Assembly: GCF_001889025.1 (NCBI RefSeq)
Contig: NZ_CP018154.1
Location: 124,001 to 188,000, forward strand
DNA length: 64,000 nucleotides
Direction: 5' to 3'
Source: Sphingorhabdus lutea
Lineage (GTDB): Bacteria > Pseudomonadota > Alphaproteobacteria > Sphingomonadales > Sphingomonadaceae
Shown: one piece after another, positions 28,600-37,255 of the stretch
Numbering within the stretch: position 1 is the first letter of the stretch
How the letters are laid out: each line of letters starts with the position of its first letter
Translations under genes and position numbers: made by a program
The notes under the pieces: generated by a model
The model's input: only the letters and a program-made list of their open reading frames with translations
The model's database searches: none
Told to the model about the DNA's origin: nothing

Positions 28600-31284
28600 A
28601 TGACCCAATATATGTATCGTTTTGGTGGCGGCGTGGCCGATGGTGGCGACGCGGCAAAAGGAAATAAAAACCTGCTTGGGGGCAAAGGTGCAAATTTGGC
28701 CGAAATGGCGTCAATTGGCCTGCCCGTGCCCCCTGGATTTACCCTTTCCACCGAATTATGCGCACGATATTATGAAGAAGGGGAAAGCTATCCGCCGTCG
28801 GTTAATGATGAAGTTGCCGCCGGTATTGCCCATATTGAAAAAGTAACGGGCAAAAATTTTGGCGATGCCAACAAAGTCGGCAATGGTCCATTATTGGTTT
28901 CGGTGCGTTCGGGTGCGCGGGTATCCATGCCCGGCATGATGGACACTGTTCTTAACCTTGGCCTGAATGATGAAACGGTGGAGGCATTGGCCGCAACATC
29001 GGGCGATGCGCGCTTCGCATGGGACAGTTATCGCCGTTTCATCCAAATGTATTGCGATGTTGTTCTTGGCCTTGACCATGGATTATTTGAAGAAGCATTG
29101 GAAATTGCCAAAGAAGATTCCGGTTATTTTAACGACACCGATATGCAGGTGGATGATTGGAAAAAACTGGTCAGCATTTTCAAAAAAATCGTCGAAGAAG
29201 AATGGGGCAAACCGTTTCCACAAGATGTAAATGAACAATTATGGGGCGCAATCACCGCCGTATTTGGCAGCTGGGAATGTGAACGGGCGCGGGTATATCG
29301 CCGCTTAAACGATATTTCGGCAAGCTGGGGCACGGCGGTCAATGTTCAGGCAATGGTATTTGGCAATATGGGCGACACATCGGCAACCGGTGTGGCCTTT
29401 ACCCGCGATCCATCATCGGGCGAACATGCATATTATGGCGAATATTTAATCAATGCACAGGGCGAAGATGTGGTGGCGGGCATTCGCACGCCGCAATATT
29501 TAACCAAAGTTGCGCGTGAAGCCGCGGGCGCAAAGCCGCTTTCCATGGAAGAGGCCATGCCCGAAATATATGCGGAGCTGGCCAAGGTTTTCGACCTGTT
29601 AGAGGCGCATTACCGCGATATGCAGGATATTGAATTTACCGTTGAACGCGGCAAATTATGGATGTTGCAAACCCGTTCGGGCAAACGAACCGCAAAGGCG
29701 GCATTGCGCATTGCCATTGACATGGTGGGCGAAAAATTAATCACCGAGGATGAAGCTATTTTGCGCATTGACCCCATGGCGCTGGACCAATTATTGCACC
29801 CTACCCTTGACCCCAAGGCAAAGCGTATTGTGCTGACCAAGGGATTACCCGCATCGCCAGGTGCGGCATCGGGTTATATTGCATTTGATGCCGATTCGGC
29901 GGAACGGCGCAAGGAAATGGGCGAAAGCATTATTTTGGTGCGCACCGAAACATCGCCAGAGGATATTCACGGCATGCATGCTGCAAAGGGTATTTTGACC
30001 GCACGTGGCGGCATGACCAGCCACGCCGCCGTTGTGGCGCGCGGCATGGGCCGCCCCTGTGTTTCCGGTGCGGGTGCTTTGTTAATTGATGCAAAGGCCG
30101 GGACGCTGCGCATTGGTGATAAAATTTATCATGATGGTGACATGATTACCATTGACGGTACAACGGGCGAAGTGATGGAGGGCGAAGTCCCCACCATTCA
30201 ACCCGAATTGGTCGGTGATTTTGGTATATTGATGGAATGGGCGGATAAGGGACGGCGCATGGCCGTGCGCACCAATGCCGAAACCCCGCATGATGCCCAA
30301 ACCGCGCGCGATTTTGGCGCGCAGGGCATTGGGCTTTGCCGCACCGAGCATATGTTTTTCGAGGCAAGCCGGATTACCGCCGTTCGCCAGATGATTTTGG
30401 CCAATGATGAGGCGGGCCGCCGCGCCGCATTGGATAAATTATTGCCCGAACAGCGCAGTGATTTTACCGAAATTTTCCGCGTGATGACCGGTTTGCCCGT
30501 TACCATACGCTTGCTTGATCCGCCATTGCATGAATTTTTGCCCCATGCGGAAAATGAATTTGCCGATGTGGCCAGCGCCGCCGGAGTGGGTATTGATGTG
30601 TTGAAACAACGCGCCAATGAATTGCACGAATTTAACCCCATGCTTGGCCATCGTGGTTGTCGTTTGGGTGTTACCTTTCCCGAAATTTATGAAATGCAGG
30701 CACGGGCAATTTTTGAAGCCGCGCTTGACGTTGCTGCAGAAAAGGGCGCTGCCCCCATACCAGAGGTGATGATTCCCCTTGTCGGGACAAAGGGCGAATT
30801 GACCATGATGAAGGCGTTGGTCAATCAAATCGCCGAAAAGGTTTTTGAAGAACGTGGTAACCGCATTGAATATCTTGTCGGCACGATGATTGAGCTGCCC
30901 CGTGCGGCATTGATGGCCGATGAAATTGCAGAGGAAGGGGCGTTCTTCTCCTTTGGCACAAATGACCTTACCCAAACCACATTGGGCGTCAGCCGCGATG
31001 ATGCAGCCCGATTCTTAACCCATTATGTGGACAAGGGCATTTATGCCCGCGACCCATTTGTCAGCTTGGATATAGAGGGCGTGGGCCAGTTAATCGAAAT
31101 TGCGGTTAATAAAGGCCGCGCGACTCGCCCCGATATTAAATTGGGCATTTGCGGTGAACATGGCGGCGATCCTGCCTCTATCGCTTTTTGTGAACAGGTT
31201 GGTTTGGATTATGTATCTGCATCCCCCTATCGCGTGCCAATTGCCCGATTGGCAGCCGCACAGGCCGCGCTACGTAAGGGGTGA
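28600..31284 (+). CDS. ppdK: Pyruvate, phosphate dikinase
   Basis: Interconverts pyruvate, ATP and Pi with PEP, AMP and PPi. The 894-residue protein has the ATP-grasp domain (LLGGKGANLAEMASIGLPVPPGFTLSTE, SVRSGARVSMPGMMDTVLNLG, SATGVAFTRDPSSGE), the phosphohistidine domain with GGMTSHAAVVARGMGRPCVSG (catalytic His in TSHAA), and the C-terminal PEP/pyruvate barrel (GLCRTEHMF, MLGHRGCRLGVTFPEIYEMQ, GTMIELPRAALMADEIA, FFSFGTNDLTQTTLG, LGICGEHGGDP with the catalytic Cys). Length is standard. It is separate from glyS by ~70 bp. Confidence 0.97.
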   Translation: MTQYMYRFGGGVADGGDAAKGNKNLLGGKGANLAEMASIGLPVPPGFTLSTELCARYYEEGESYPPSVNDEVAAGIAHIEKVTGKNFGDANKVGNGPLLVSVRSGARVSMPGMMDTVLNLGLNDETVEALAATSGDARFAWDSYRRFIQMYCDVVLGLDHGLFEEALEIAKEDSGYFNDTDMQVDDWKKLVSIFKKIVEEEWGKPFPQDVNEQLWGAITAVFGSWECERARVYRRLNDISASWGTAVNVQAMVFGNMGDTSATGVAFTRDPSSGEHAYYGEYLINAQGEDVVAGIRTPQYLTKVAREAAGAKPLSMEEAMPEIYAELAKVFDLLEAHYRDMQDIEFTVERGKLWMLQTRSGKRTAKAALRIAIDMVGEKLITEDEAILRIDPMALDQLLHPTLDPKAKRIVLTKGLPASPGAASGYIAFDADSAERRKEMGESIILVRTETSPEDIHGMHAAKGILTARGGMTSHAAVVARGMGRPCVSGAGALLIDAKAGTLRIGDKIYHDGDMITIDGTTGEVMEGEVPTIQPELVGDFGILMEWADKGRRMAVRTNAETPHDAQTARDFGAQGIGLCRTEHMFFEASRITAVRQMILANDEAGRRAALDKLLPEQRSDFTEIFRVMTGLPVTIRLLDPPLHEFLPHAENEFADVASAAGVGIDVLKQRANELHEFNPMLGHRGCRLGVTFPEIYEMQARAIFEAALDVAAEKGAAPIPEVMIPLVGTKGELTMMKALVNQIAEKVFEERGNRIEYLVGTMIELPRAALMADEIAEEGAFFSFGTNDLTQTTLGVSRDDAARFLTHYVDKGIYARDPFVSLDIEGVGQLIEIAVNKGRATRPDIKLGICGEHGGDPASIAFCEQVGLDYVSASPYRVPIARLAAAQAALRKG

Positions 31285-31437
31285 ATCATGTCATTAAACC
31301 GGATATTTGGCCCGCATAAAAACGGGTCAAATGTCCAAAAAAATGGATTAGGATAAAATAAATTACAAAAAATGGGCCTTTTATAAAGAAAAAGACTTGC
31401 CAGCAGCGTCCACAGAACGTAAAGGCCCATTTCCAGT

Positions 31438-31514
31438 GCACCCGTAGCTCAGCTGGATAGAGCACCAGACTACGAATCTGGGGGCCGGGCGTTCGAATCG
31501 CTCCGGGTGCACCA
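31438..31514 (+). tRNA. tRNA-Arg (anticodon ACG)
   Basis: A full cloverleaf can be drawn. The acceptor stem is GCACCCG/CGGGTGC (31438-31444 with 31504-31510) with discriminator A and an encoded CCA. The D stem is GCTC/GAGC, and the anticodon stem is CCAGA/TCTGG around loop CTACGAA (anticodon ACG at 31472-31474). The T arm has loop TTCGAAT with one G-U pair in its stem. It reads CGU, CGC and CGA codons if A34 is converted to inosine. The remaining spacer between ppdK and queC (31285-31660) shows nothing else recognisable. Confidence 0.97.
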
Positions 31515-31660
31515 ACTTTTCCTTTTCCATTATTTTTGTTCCATATATATTTATGTGAACCCATAACTGGCCCATATTTGGCCCATAATTGGATAAACGC
31601 GCATCATATTTATATAAGATATATTTATTAAATTTTTGGCGCAGGAAGAACGGTGTTAAA

Positions 31661-32380
31661 TTGGCAGATATCATCAAAGAAAAAGCAGTAATCCTCCTTT
31701 CCGGCGGGCTAGATTCCATGGTGGTCGCGGGCCTTGCCAAACAGGCGGGGTATGACATTCTTGCCCTGACCATTGATTATAATCAACGCCACCGTATTGA
31801 ATTGGAAGCTGCAAAAAAAATTGCAGCGCATTTGGGCGCAATAGAACATATTATCCTGCCCTTGGACCTTACCAAATTTGGCGGCAGCGCGTTAACCGCG
31901 GATATTGACGTCCCCAAACAGGGTATTGATTCGGGCGATATTCCCATCACCTATGTTCCCGCGCGAAACACGATATTTTTATCGCTCTGCCTTGGCTTGG
32001 CAGAGGCGCGGGGCGCACGTGATTTATGGATTGGGGTAAATGCACTGGATTATTCCGGCTATCCCGATTGCCGTCCAGAATTTATCGCCAGTTTTGAAAC
32101 CATGGCAAATTTGGCCACCAAGGCCGGCGTAGAGGGCAAGGATAAACAAGGTCAAGGATTTACCATTCACACGCCCTTATTACATATGAGCAAGGCCGAT
32201 ATAGCAGGAGAGGCAGCGCGGTTACAGCTTGATACAGGGATGAGCTGGTCATGTTATGACCCAGTTGAAATTTCCAGTGGCAATTTTGCCGCATGCGGCA
32301 CATGTGATAGCTGCCGTTTACGGCAAAAAGGATTTGCCGAGGCGGGCCTGTCCGATAATATAAAATATGCCGCAGAATAA
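31661..32380 (+). CDS. queC: 7-cyano-7-deazaguanine synthase
   Basis: Converts 7-carboxy-7-deazaguanine to preQ0 for queuosine synthesis. The ATP pyrophosphatase loop SGGLDSMVVAGLAKQAGYDILALTIDYNQRHRIELEAA lies at the N-terminus. VPARNTIFLSLCLGLAEARGARDLWIGVNALDYSGYPDCRPEF follows, and the C-terminal zinc site is CGTCDSCRLRQKGF. I start at TTG 31661 (239 aa): it gives the normal family length, and AGGAAG lies upstream; the frame extends to 31589 but that part is not family-like. queE follows 3 bp later. Confidence 0.94.
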   Translation: MADIIKEKAVILLSGGLDSMVVAGLAKQAGYDILALTIDYNQRHRIELEAAKKIAAHLGAIEHIILPLDLTKFGGSALTADIDVPKQGIDSGDIPITYVPARNTIFLSLCLGLAEARGARDLWIGVNALDYSGYPDCRPEFIASFETMANLATKAGVEGKDKQGQGFTIHTPLLHMSKADIAGEAARLQLDTGMSWSCYDPVEISSGNFAACGTCDSCRLRQKGFAEAGLSDNIKYAAE

Positions 32381-32383
32381 GGC

Positions 32384-33034
32384 ATGATGATGAGCTATGC
32401 CGTCAAAGAAATATTCCTTACCCTTCAGGGGGAGGGCGCACATGCAGGACGGCGGGCGGTTTTTCTGCGCTTTGCCGGATGCAATTTATGGAGCGGTTTG
32501 GAAAAAGACCGCGCCAGTGCCATTTGCCAATTTTGCGACACCGACTTTATCGGCATGGATGGCGAAAATGGTGGGCGATATCATGCCGATGCATTGGCCG
32601 ATAAGGTCGCGGCCCTTTGGGGTGAAAATCCGGCGCACCGATATGTTGTTTTAACGGGCGGTGAGCCGATGCTGCAAATTGATGATGCATTGACCCATGC
32701 TTTGCATGAACGCGGCTTTACCATTACCATGGAAAGTAACGGCACTATCGCGGCGCATCCCGCCATTGATTGGGTATGTATCAGCCCAAAATATGGCAGC
32801 GATGTGGTCCAACAAAGCGGCAATGAATTAAAATTGGTCTGGCCACAAATTGGCACCAATTGGCAAGGCATGGAAAATTGGGCATTTGACCATTTTTTAA
32901 TCCAACCAATGGATGATGCTGCCGGAAATAAAGATAAGGTTGCGGCAAATTTGGCCGCCGCGATAGAATTTGTTCAGCAACATCCCAAATGGCGGTTATC
33001 TATGCAAACGCATAAATTTTTGGGCCTGCAATAA
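32384..33034 (+). CDS. queE: 7-carboxy-7-deazaguanine synthase
   Basis: A radical SAM enzyme that contracts the ring of 6-carboxytetrahydropterin, one step before QueC. Its cluster motif is the unusual Cx14CxxC form (GCNLWSGLEKDRASAICQFCDTDF), as in the Burkholderia-type QueE, instead of Cx3CxxC. Other landmarks are EIFLTLQGEGAHAGRRAVFLRFAG, YVVLTGGEPMLQID and ITMESNGT. At 216 residues it is a normal length. queC and queE form an operon; queD and queF are not in the window. Confidence 0.94.
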   Translation: MMMSYAVKEIFLTLQGEGAHAGRRAVFLRFAGCNLWSGLEKDRASAICQFCDTDFIGMDGENGGRYHADALADKVAALWGENPAHRYVVLTGGEPMLQIDDALTHALHERGFTITMESNGTIAAHPAIDWVCISPKYGSDVVQQSGNELKLVWPQIGTNWQGMENWAFDHFLIQPMDDAAGNKDKVAANLAAAIEFVQQHPKWRLSMQTHKFLGLQ

Positions 33035-33120
33035 GGGGCGAGCGCCGCTCTATATATATGATAATTGACTCTATCTATTTAATTTGCCACCCTTTGAATT
33101 AGGAGAAAAGAGGGGCAAAG

Positions 33121-33492
33121 ATGATGGCGCATAATGAAACAGCACATGGTGAAGCGGCCAATATGCATATTGGTGAAAAGAAAAGCTATACCAAGAAAAT
33201 AAGCGACCATGTGGCCTATGGCTTGGTCATTTATACATTGATGCTTATCTTTTTGGTTACCAAAACGCTGAAAAGCGACGGCATGTCCATTTTCCCTTAT
33301 TTTATGTTGGTGGTTCTGGTGGGCTTGGTCATCCCATTATTCCATAGCTTTGACAGCAAATGGCGGAAAATTGAAAATAATGCCGAATTTAGCCATGATA
33401 AAAACAGCATTTTTCGGCAGGACTGCATGAAAATATGGGCATTATCAATTGGCCTGCCCATTATATGGATGTTGTTATTTTCCGCGCTTTAA
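33121..33492 (+). CDS. Small membrane protein of unknown function
   Basis: A 123-residue protein with three hydrophobic segments (HVAYGLVIYTLMLIFLVTKTL, SIFPYFMLVVLVGLVIPLF, MKIWALSIGLPIIWMLLFSAL) and a polar, His-containing N-terminus. GAGGGG precedes the ATG at a good distance, so translation is likely. I do not recognise the family. It lies between queE and pmbA and could be transcribed with either. Confidence 0.7.
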   Translation: MMAHNETAHGEAANMHIGEKKSYTKKISDHVAYGLVIYTLMLIFLVTKTLKSDGMSIFPYFMLVVLVGLVIPLFHSFDSKWRKIENNAEFSHDKNSIFRQDCMKIWALSIGLPIIWMLLFSAL

Positions 33493-33593
33493 CCACAATA
33501 ATGGCACATATTAAACAAGGATATTTGCCAAATTATTTATTCAAAGTAGCGCGGCCAATTGACGCTTTGGACACAGCGTTCTAAGCGGTTATA

Positions 33594-34940
33594 ATGTTAA
33601 CAGCAAAAGAAGCGCAGGACCGCGCCGATAATTTGGTCCAACAAGCAATAAAAGCAGGCGCAGATGCCGCCGATGCGGTTTATTATTGCGATGCCAGCAC
33701 ATCGGTATCAATGCGATTGGGTAAGTTGGAGGATGTGTCGCGTTCCGAGGGGCAGGATATTGGCCTGCGCGTTTTTGTGGGCAAAAGATCGGCCACCACA
33801 TCATCTTCATCTATGGATAGCGACAGCATGGCCAATATGGTCGCGCGCTGCATTGCCATGGCCAAGGAAGCGCCAGAGGATAAATATGCCGGATTGGCGG
33901 CAAAGGAGCTGTTATTAAAAGACGCGCCCATTGATGTTGAAAGCGATGATGGGGCAAATCCTGAACCCGCTATGCTGCGTGAAATGGCACTATTGGCCGA
34001 AGAAGCCGCACGTTCGGTATCCGGCGTAGAAAACAGCGAAGGCGCAGGAGCAAGCGCAGGGCGGTCCATATTCGCCCTTGCCACCAGCAATGGATTTATT
34101 GGCAGCCGCGTGGCCAGCGGATATAATCTATCGGCCAGTGTCATTGCCGGAACAGGCGATAATATGGAGCGTGATTATGCATGGCGATCCGCGCGTCATT
34201 TGTCCGATTTGGAGGATGCCGAAACATTGGGCCGCCGCGCGGGTGAACGTGCAGTGGCAAAGCTGAACCCCAAAAATTTCAAGGGCGGGGCAATGCCCGT
34301 ATTTTTCGACCCGCGAGTTGGCGGCTCTTTAATCGGTCATTTAATCGGCGCGATGAGCGGCGCATCCATTGCCCGCAAAACCAGTTTCCTGTTAGAGTTT
34401 TTGGGTGAGGAAATTTTCGCGCCACAAATCAACATTATCGAACAACCACATTTGAAACGTGGGCTTTCCTCGCGTGCATTTGATAGTGAAGGGCTGCCTA
34501 CAAAATCGGCAAAGTTAATCGATAATGGCCGTTTAACCGGATGGTTGATGAATGTGTCCGATGCGGCGCAGCTGAACCTTGCCCCCACAGGCCATGCCAG
34601 CAGGGGGGTCAGCGGATCGCCCGGCACATCAGTATCCAATGTGACATTAAATAGCAGCAGTACCAGTGTGGCCGATTTAATGGCCGATGTTAAAATGGGT
34701 GTTTTAATCACCGAATTGGTTGGGCAAGGCGTTAATCCAGTAACAGGTGATTATAGCCGTGGGGCAAATGGTTTTTTAATTGAAAATGGCGTTATTTCCC
34801 ACCCGATTAGCGAATTTACCATAGCAGGCAATTTAAAAGATATGTTCCGCCAAATGATGGTCGCGGATGATCTGGAGATGATAAGATCGTTAAATGTTCC
34901 AACGATTAGGGTGGACGGCATGACCGTTGCCACCGGTTAA
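33594..34940 (+). CDS. pmbA: TldE/PmbA family metalloprotease subunit
   Basis: The partner subunit of the TldD/TldE protease, which processes peptides such as microcins and degrades antitoxins in E. coli. The 448 residues show the N-terminal domain (EDVSRSEGQDIGLRVFVGKRSATTSSSSMD), then VFFDPRVGGSLIGHLIGAMSGASIARKTSFL, SSRAFDSEGLPTKSAKLIDNGRL and the C-terminal GVLITELVGQGVNPVTGDYSRGANGFLIENG. TldE subunits lack the HExxxH zinc motif, and none is seen here. No tldD lies in the window. Confidence 0.93.
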   Translation: MLTAKEAQDRADNLVQQAIKAGADAADAVYYCDASTSVSMRLGKLEDVSRSEGQDIGLRVFVGKRSATTSSSSMDSDSMANMVARCIAMAKEAPEDKYAGLAAKELLLKDAPIDVESDDGANPEPAMLREMALLAEEAARSVSGVENSEGAGASAGRSIFALATSNGFIGSRVASGYNLSASVIAGTGDNMERDYAWRSARHLSDLEDAETLGRRAGERAVAKLNPKNFKGGAMPVFFDPRVGGSLIGHLIGAMSGASIARKTSFLLEFLGEEIFAPQINIIEQPHLKRGLSSRAFDSEGLPTKSAKLIDNGRLTGWLMNVSDAAQLNLAPTGHASRGVSGSPGTSVSNVTLNSSSTSVADLMADVKMGVLITELVGQGVNPVTGDYSRGANGFLIENGVISHPISEFTIAGNLKDMFRQMMVADDLEMIRSLNVPTIRVDGMTVATG

Positions 34941-34950
34941 CCGCGCGGAT

Positions 34951-35739
34951 ATGCCGCCGATTATCGACATTGATTTAATGGTGCATGCGGTGCGCGGTGC
35001 AGGTGATATTGCCATGCAAAATTGGCGTCAAGATGCGCCGCCAAATGCCAAAATTTGGGAAAAATCCAAAGGGCATCCAGTATGCGATGTTGATATTGCA
35101 GTTGATGAGGCATTAAAAAAATCACTTGGCGCTTTATTACCCGATGCGGGATGGTTATCCGAAGAAACCGCCGATAATTTGGGCCGTGTCACACAAAAAA
35201 CCCTGTGGATTGTTGATCCCATTGATGGCACGCGCGATTATATTCGTGGGCGCAGGGGCTGGTGCGTTTCAGCGGCCCTTATCCATGATGGCACGGTTAT
35301 GATGGGTATATTATATGCGCCTGCCATGGGCGACATATGGATGGCACGGCGCGGCCATGGTGCATGGCGCAATGGTCGGCGATTATATGGCAGCAACAGG
35401 CAAGAATTTGTCGGTGCGCGCGTTCCGGCACATGAATTGCCCAAAATTGATCAGGATTTAACCCTAGTCCCCCAACCAAATAGCATCGCGCTGCGCATGG
35501 CGATGGTCGCTGATGATGAGGCAGACCTTGTCGCCACGCTGCGTTGGGGCAATGAATGGGATATTGCCGCCGCCCATTTAATCGCGGCAGAGGCAGGGTG
35601 CAAAGTCACCACCGCCTTGGGGGATGAGATTATTTATAATAAACCCGATCCCCTTGATTTTGGGTTAATCACCTCTGCGCGTGATATTCATCAATCCGCG
35701 ATACAAAGGTTAAATGAACGGGCAAAGGCATTATTATAA
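34951..35739 (+). CDS. Inositol monophosphatase family phosphatase (CysQ-like)
   Basis: A Mg-dependent sugar-phosphate or PAP phosphatase of 262 residues. The metal sites are all present: WLSEETADN (first Glu), WIVDPIDGTRDYIRG (DPxDGT motif), and the C-terminal GNEWDIAAAHLIAAEAG (W-D-x-A). Members of this subgroup are often called 3'(2'),5'-bisphosphate nucleotidase CysQ or histidinol-phosphatase-like; the motifs do not separate these. ATG 34951 is chosen over a TTG at 34927 that would overlap pmbA by 14 bp. Confidence 0.88.
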   Translation: MPPIIDIDLMVHAVRGAGDIAMQNWRQDAPPNAKIWEKSKGHPVCDVDIAVDEALKKSLGALLPDAGWLSEETADNLGRVTQKTLWIVDPIDGTRDYIRGRRGWCVSAALIHDGTVMMGILYAPAMGDIWMARRGHGAWRNGRRLYGSNRQEFVGARVPAHELPKIDQDLTLVPQPNSIALRMAMVADDEADLVATLRWGNEWDIAAAHLIAAEAGCKVTTALGDEIIYNKPDPLDFGLITSARDIHQSAIQRLNERAKALL

Positions 35740-35742
35740 TAT

Positions 35743-36684
35743 TTAAGGCCGCGTCCACAGCCCCTTGCGGTCCTGCATTGGTGGATTATTATGCCCCGCC
35801 GAAAAATTTGATGCCGAATAACAAGATTTAATTAACCAGCGCAATTTTTCAAATTTGGTGGTGGAGATGCGATGATCCCATGCATGGTCACCTGCGCTGC
35901 GCACTTTGCGCGCAATGTCGCCATATATGCCCGCCGCGGCCAATACTGCCCAACGCGCACGAAAGGGTAGTTTTTGCGCCCCAATACGCGCCGATTGTTC
36001 ATATTGTTCCGACATGTCGCATAATTTTCTGGCCAATATGGAAAGCCGAGGGCGATAATGCGGTTTCATATGCTGGCCCGGTTCAATATCCATTTCCACC
36101 AACCATATAATGGGCAAATAACAACGCCCTGCCGCGTCATCTTCCTCTATATCGCGCGCAATATTGGCCAATTGAAACGCCATTCCCAAATCACATGCGC
36201 GGTCCAATGTCGCCCTGTCATTGGGTGAAACACCCATGACCACGGCCATCATCACGCCAACCGCGCCCGCCACATGATAACAATATTGCAGCATATCATC
36301 TTCTTCGCGGGGGCGCCATTCGGCGGCATCAAGGGCAAATCCGTCAATCACTGCATCGGCCATTTGCGCGGTGATGCCGGTTTCCGACGCGACCAATGCC
36401 AAGGCATCAAATGACGGATCGCCAGTGGGTTGTCCGGCAAATGCCTGTGTAGTTAGGGCGCGAATATATTCCAATCGCGTCTGCGCATCGGTGATTTTGG
36501 CCATATCGCCGCCATGGTCCTGCCCATCGGCAAGATCATCACATTTGCGGCACCATGCATATAATAACCACACATGTTCGCGTGTTTTTTGGTCAAATAA
36601 TCTGCTGGCCATGGCAAAGCTCTTGCTGCCTTTGGCAATGCTATTTTGTGCATGACGGATTAAGGAATCGCGATTATAAATCAT
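35743..36684 (-). CDS. crtB: Phytoene synthase
   Basis: Condenses two geranylgeranyl diphosphates to phytoene, the first committed step of carotenoid synthesis. The 313-residue sequence has KGSKSFAMASRLFD, the first Asp-rich motif RKCDDLADGQD, and the second ANIARDIEEDDAAGRCYLP. It is the last gene of crtY-crtI-LOG-crtB and overlaps the LOG gene by 11 bp. No GGPP synthase (crtE) lies in the window. Confidence 0.95.
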   Translation of the reverse strand: MIYNRDSLIRHAQNSIAKGSKSFAMASRLFDQKTREHVWLLYAWCRKCDDLADGQDHGGDMAKITDAQTRLEYIRALTTQAFAGQPTGDPSFDALALVASETGITAQMADAVIDGFALDAAEWRPREEDDMLQYCYHVAGAVGVMMAVVMGVSPNDRATLDRACDLGMAFQLANIARDIEEDDAAGRCYLPIIWLVEMDIEPGQHMKPHYRPRLSILARKLCDMSEQYEQSARIGAQKLPFRARWAVLAAAGIYGDIARKVRSAGDHAWDHRISTTKFEKLRWLIKSCYSASNFSAGHNNPPMQDRKGLWTRP

Positions 36685-37255
36685 CGGCCTTCATCTGAAA
36701 AATATTTTTATGCGGTACATAATCCTGCATTTTCTGTAATAAATCGTCCAATTGACCCGACGAAATAATAATATCCTTATGCGCCGGACGGACAAAGCCC
36801 ACTTCGGCCATATGCGTATAGAATTTCAATAATTCATCATAATATCCCGCAATATTTAACAAACCAACAGGCTTGCTATGATATCCAAGTTGCGACCAGC
36901 TTACCGCTTCCCACAATTCATCCATCGTGCCGACCCCGCCGGGCAGGTTGATAAAACCGTCGGATAAATCGGTAAATGCCTTTTTACGTTCATGCATGCC
37001 CGGCACAATATGCAATTCGGTGCAGCCGCGATGCGCGACCTCGCTATTCACCAATGCCTCTGGTATCACGCCAATAACATTGCCGCCTGCTGCCAACGCG
37101 CTGTCAGCCACCGCCCCCATCAACCCCAAACGGCCACCACCATAAACCACGGTAATACCGCGCTGTGCCAATAATGTGCCGACCTGACGCGCTGCATTTA
37201 TGTAAACCTCATCACGCGGCGTGGCCGAACCGCAATATACTGCAATGGCTTTCAT
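36674..37255 (-). CDS. LOG family protein (nucleotide 5'-monophosphate phosphoribohydrolase-like)
   Basis: A 193-residue Rossmann protein of the LOG (Lonely Guy) family, which removes ribose 5-phosphate from cytokinin-type or other nucleoside monophosphates. It begins with VYCGSATPRDEVY. YGGGRLGLMGAVADSAL follows, then the active-site motif PGGVGTMDELWEAVSWSQLG (PGGxGTxxE). It is embedded inside the carotenoid operon, overlapping crtB by 11 bp and touching crtI through a TAATG junction. Why a LOG enzyme is coupled to carotenoid genes is not known. Confidence 0.92.
   Translation of the reverse strand: MKAIAVYCGSATPRDEVYINAARQVGTLLAQRGITVVYGGGRLGLMGAVADSALAAGGNVIGVIPEALVNSEVAHRGCTELHIVPGMHERKKAFTDLSDGFINLPGGVGTMDELWEAVSWSQLGYHSKPVGLLNIAGYYDELLKFYTHMAEVGFVRPAHKDIIISSGQLDDLLQKMQDYVPHKNIFQMKADDL

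Noticed and set aside
30439..30975. 178-aa open frame on the minus strand
   Set aside because: It lies wholly within ppdK in antisense; the sense frame is a full, conserved enzyme.
31438..31660. tRNA-Arg gene as an attachment site for an integrated element
   Set aside because: No integrase, repeated tRNA 3' end or foreign gene lies next to it; queC-queE follow directly.
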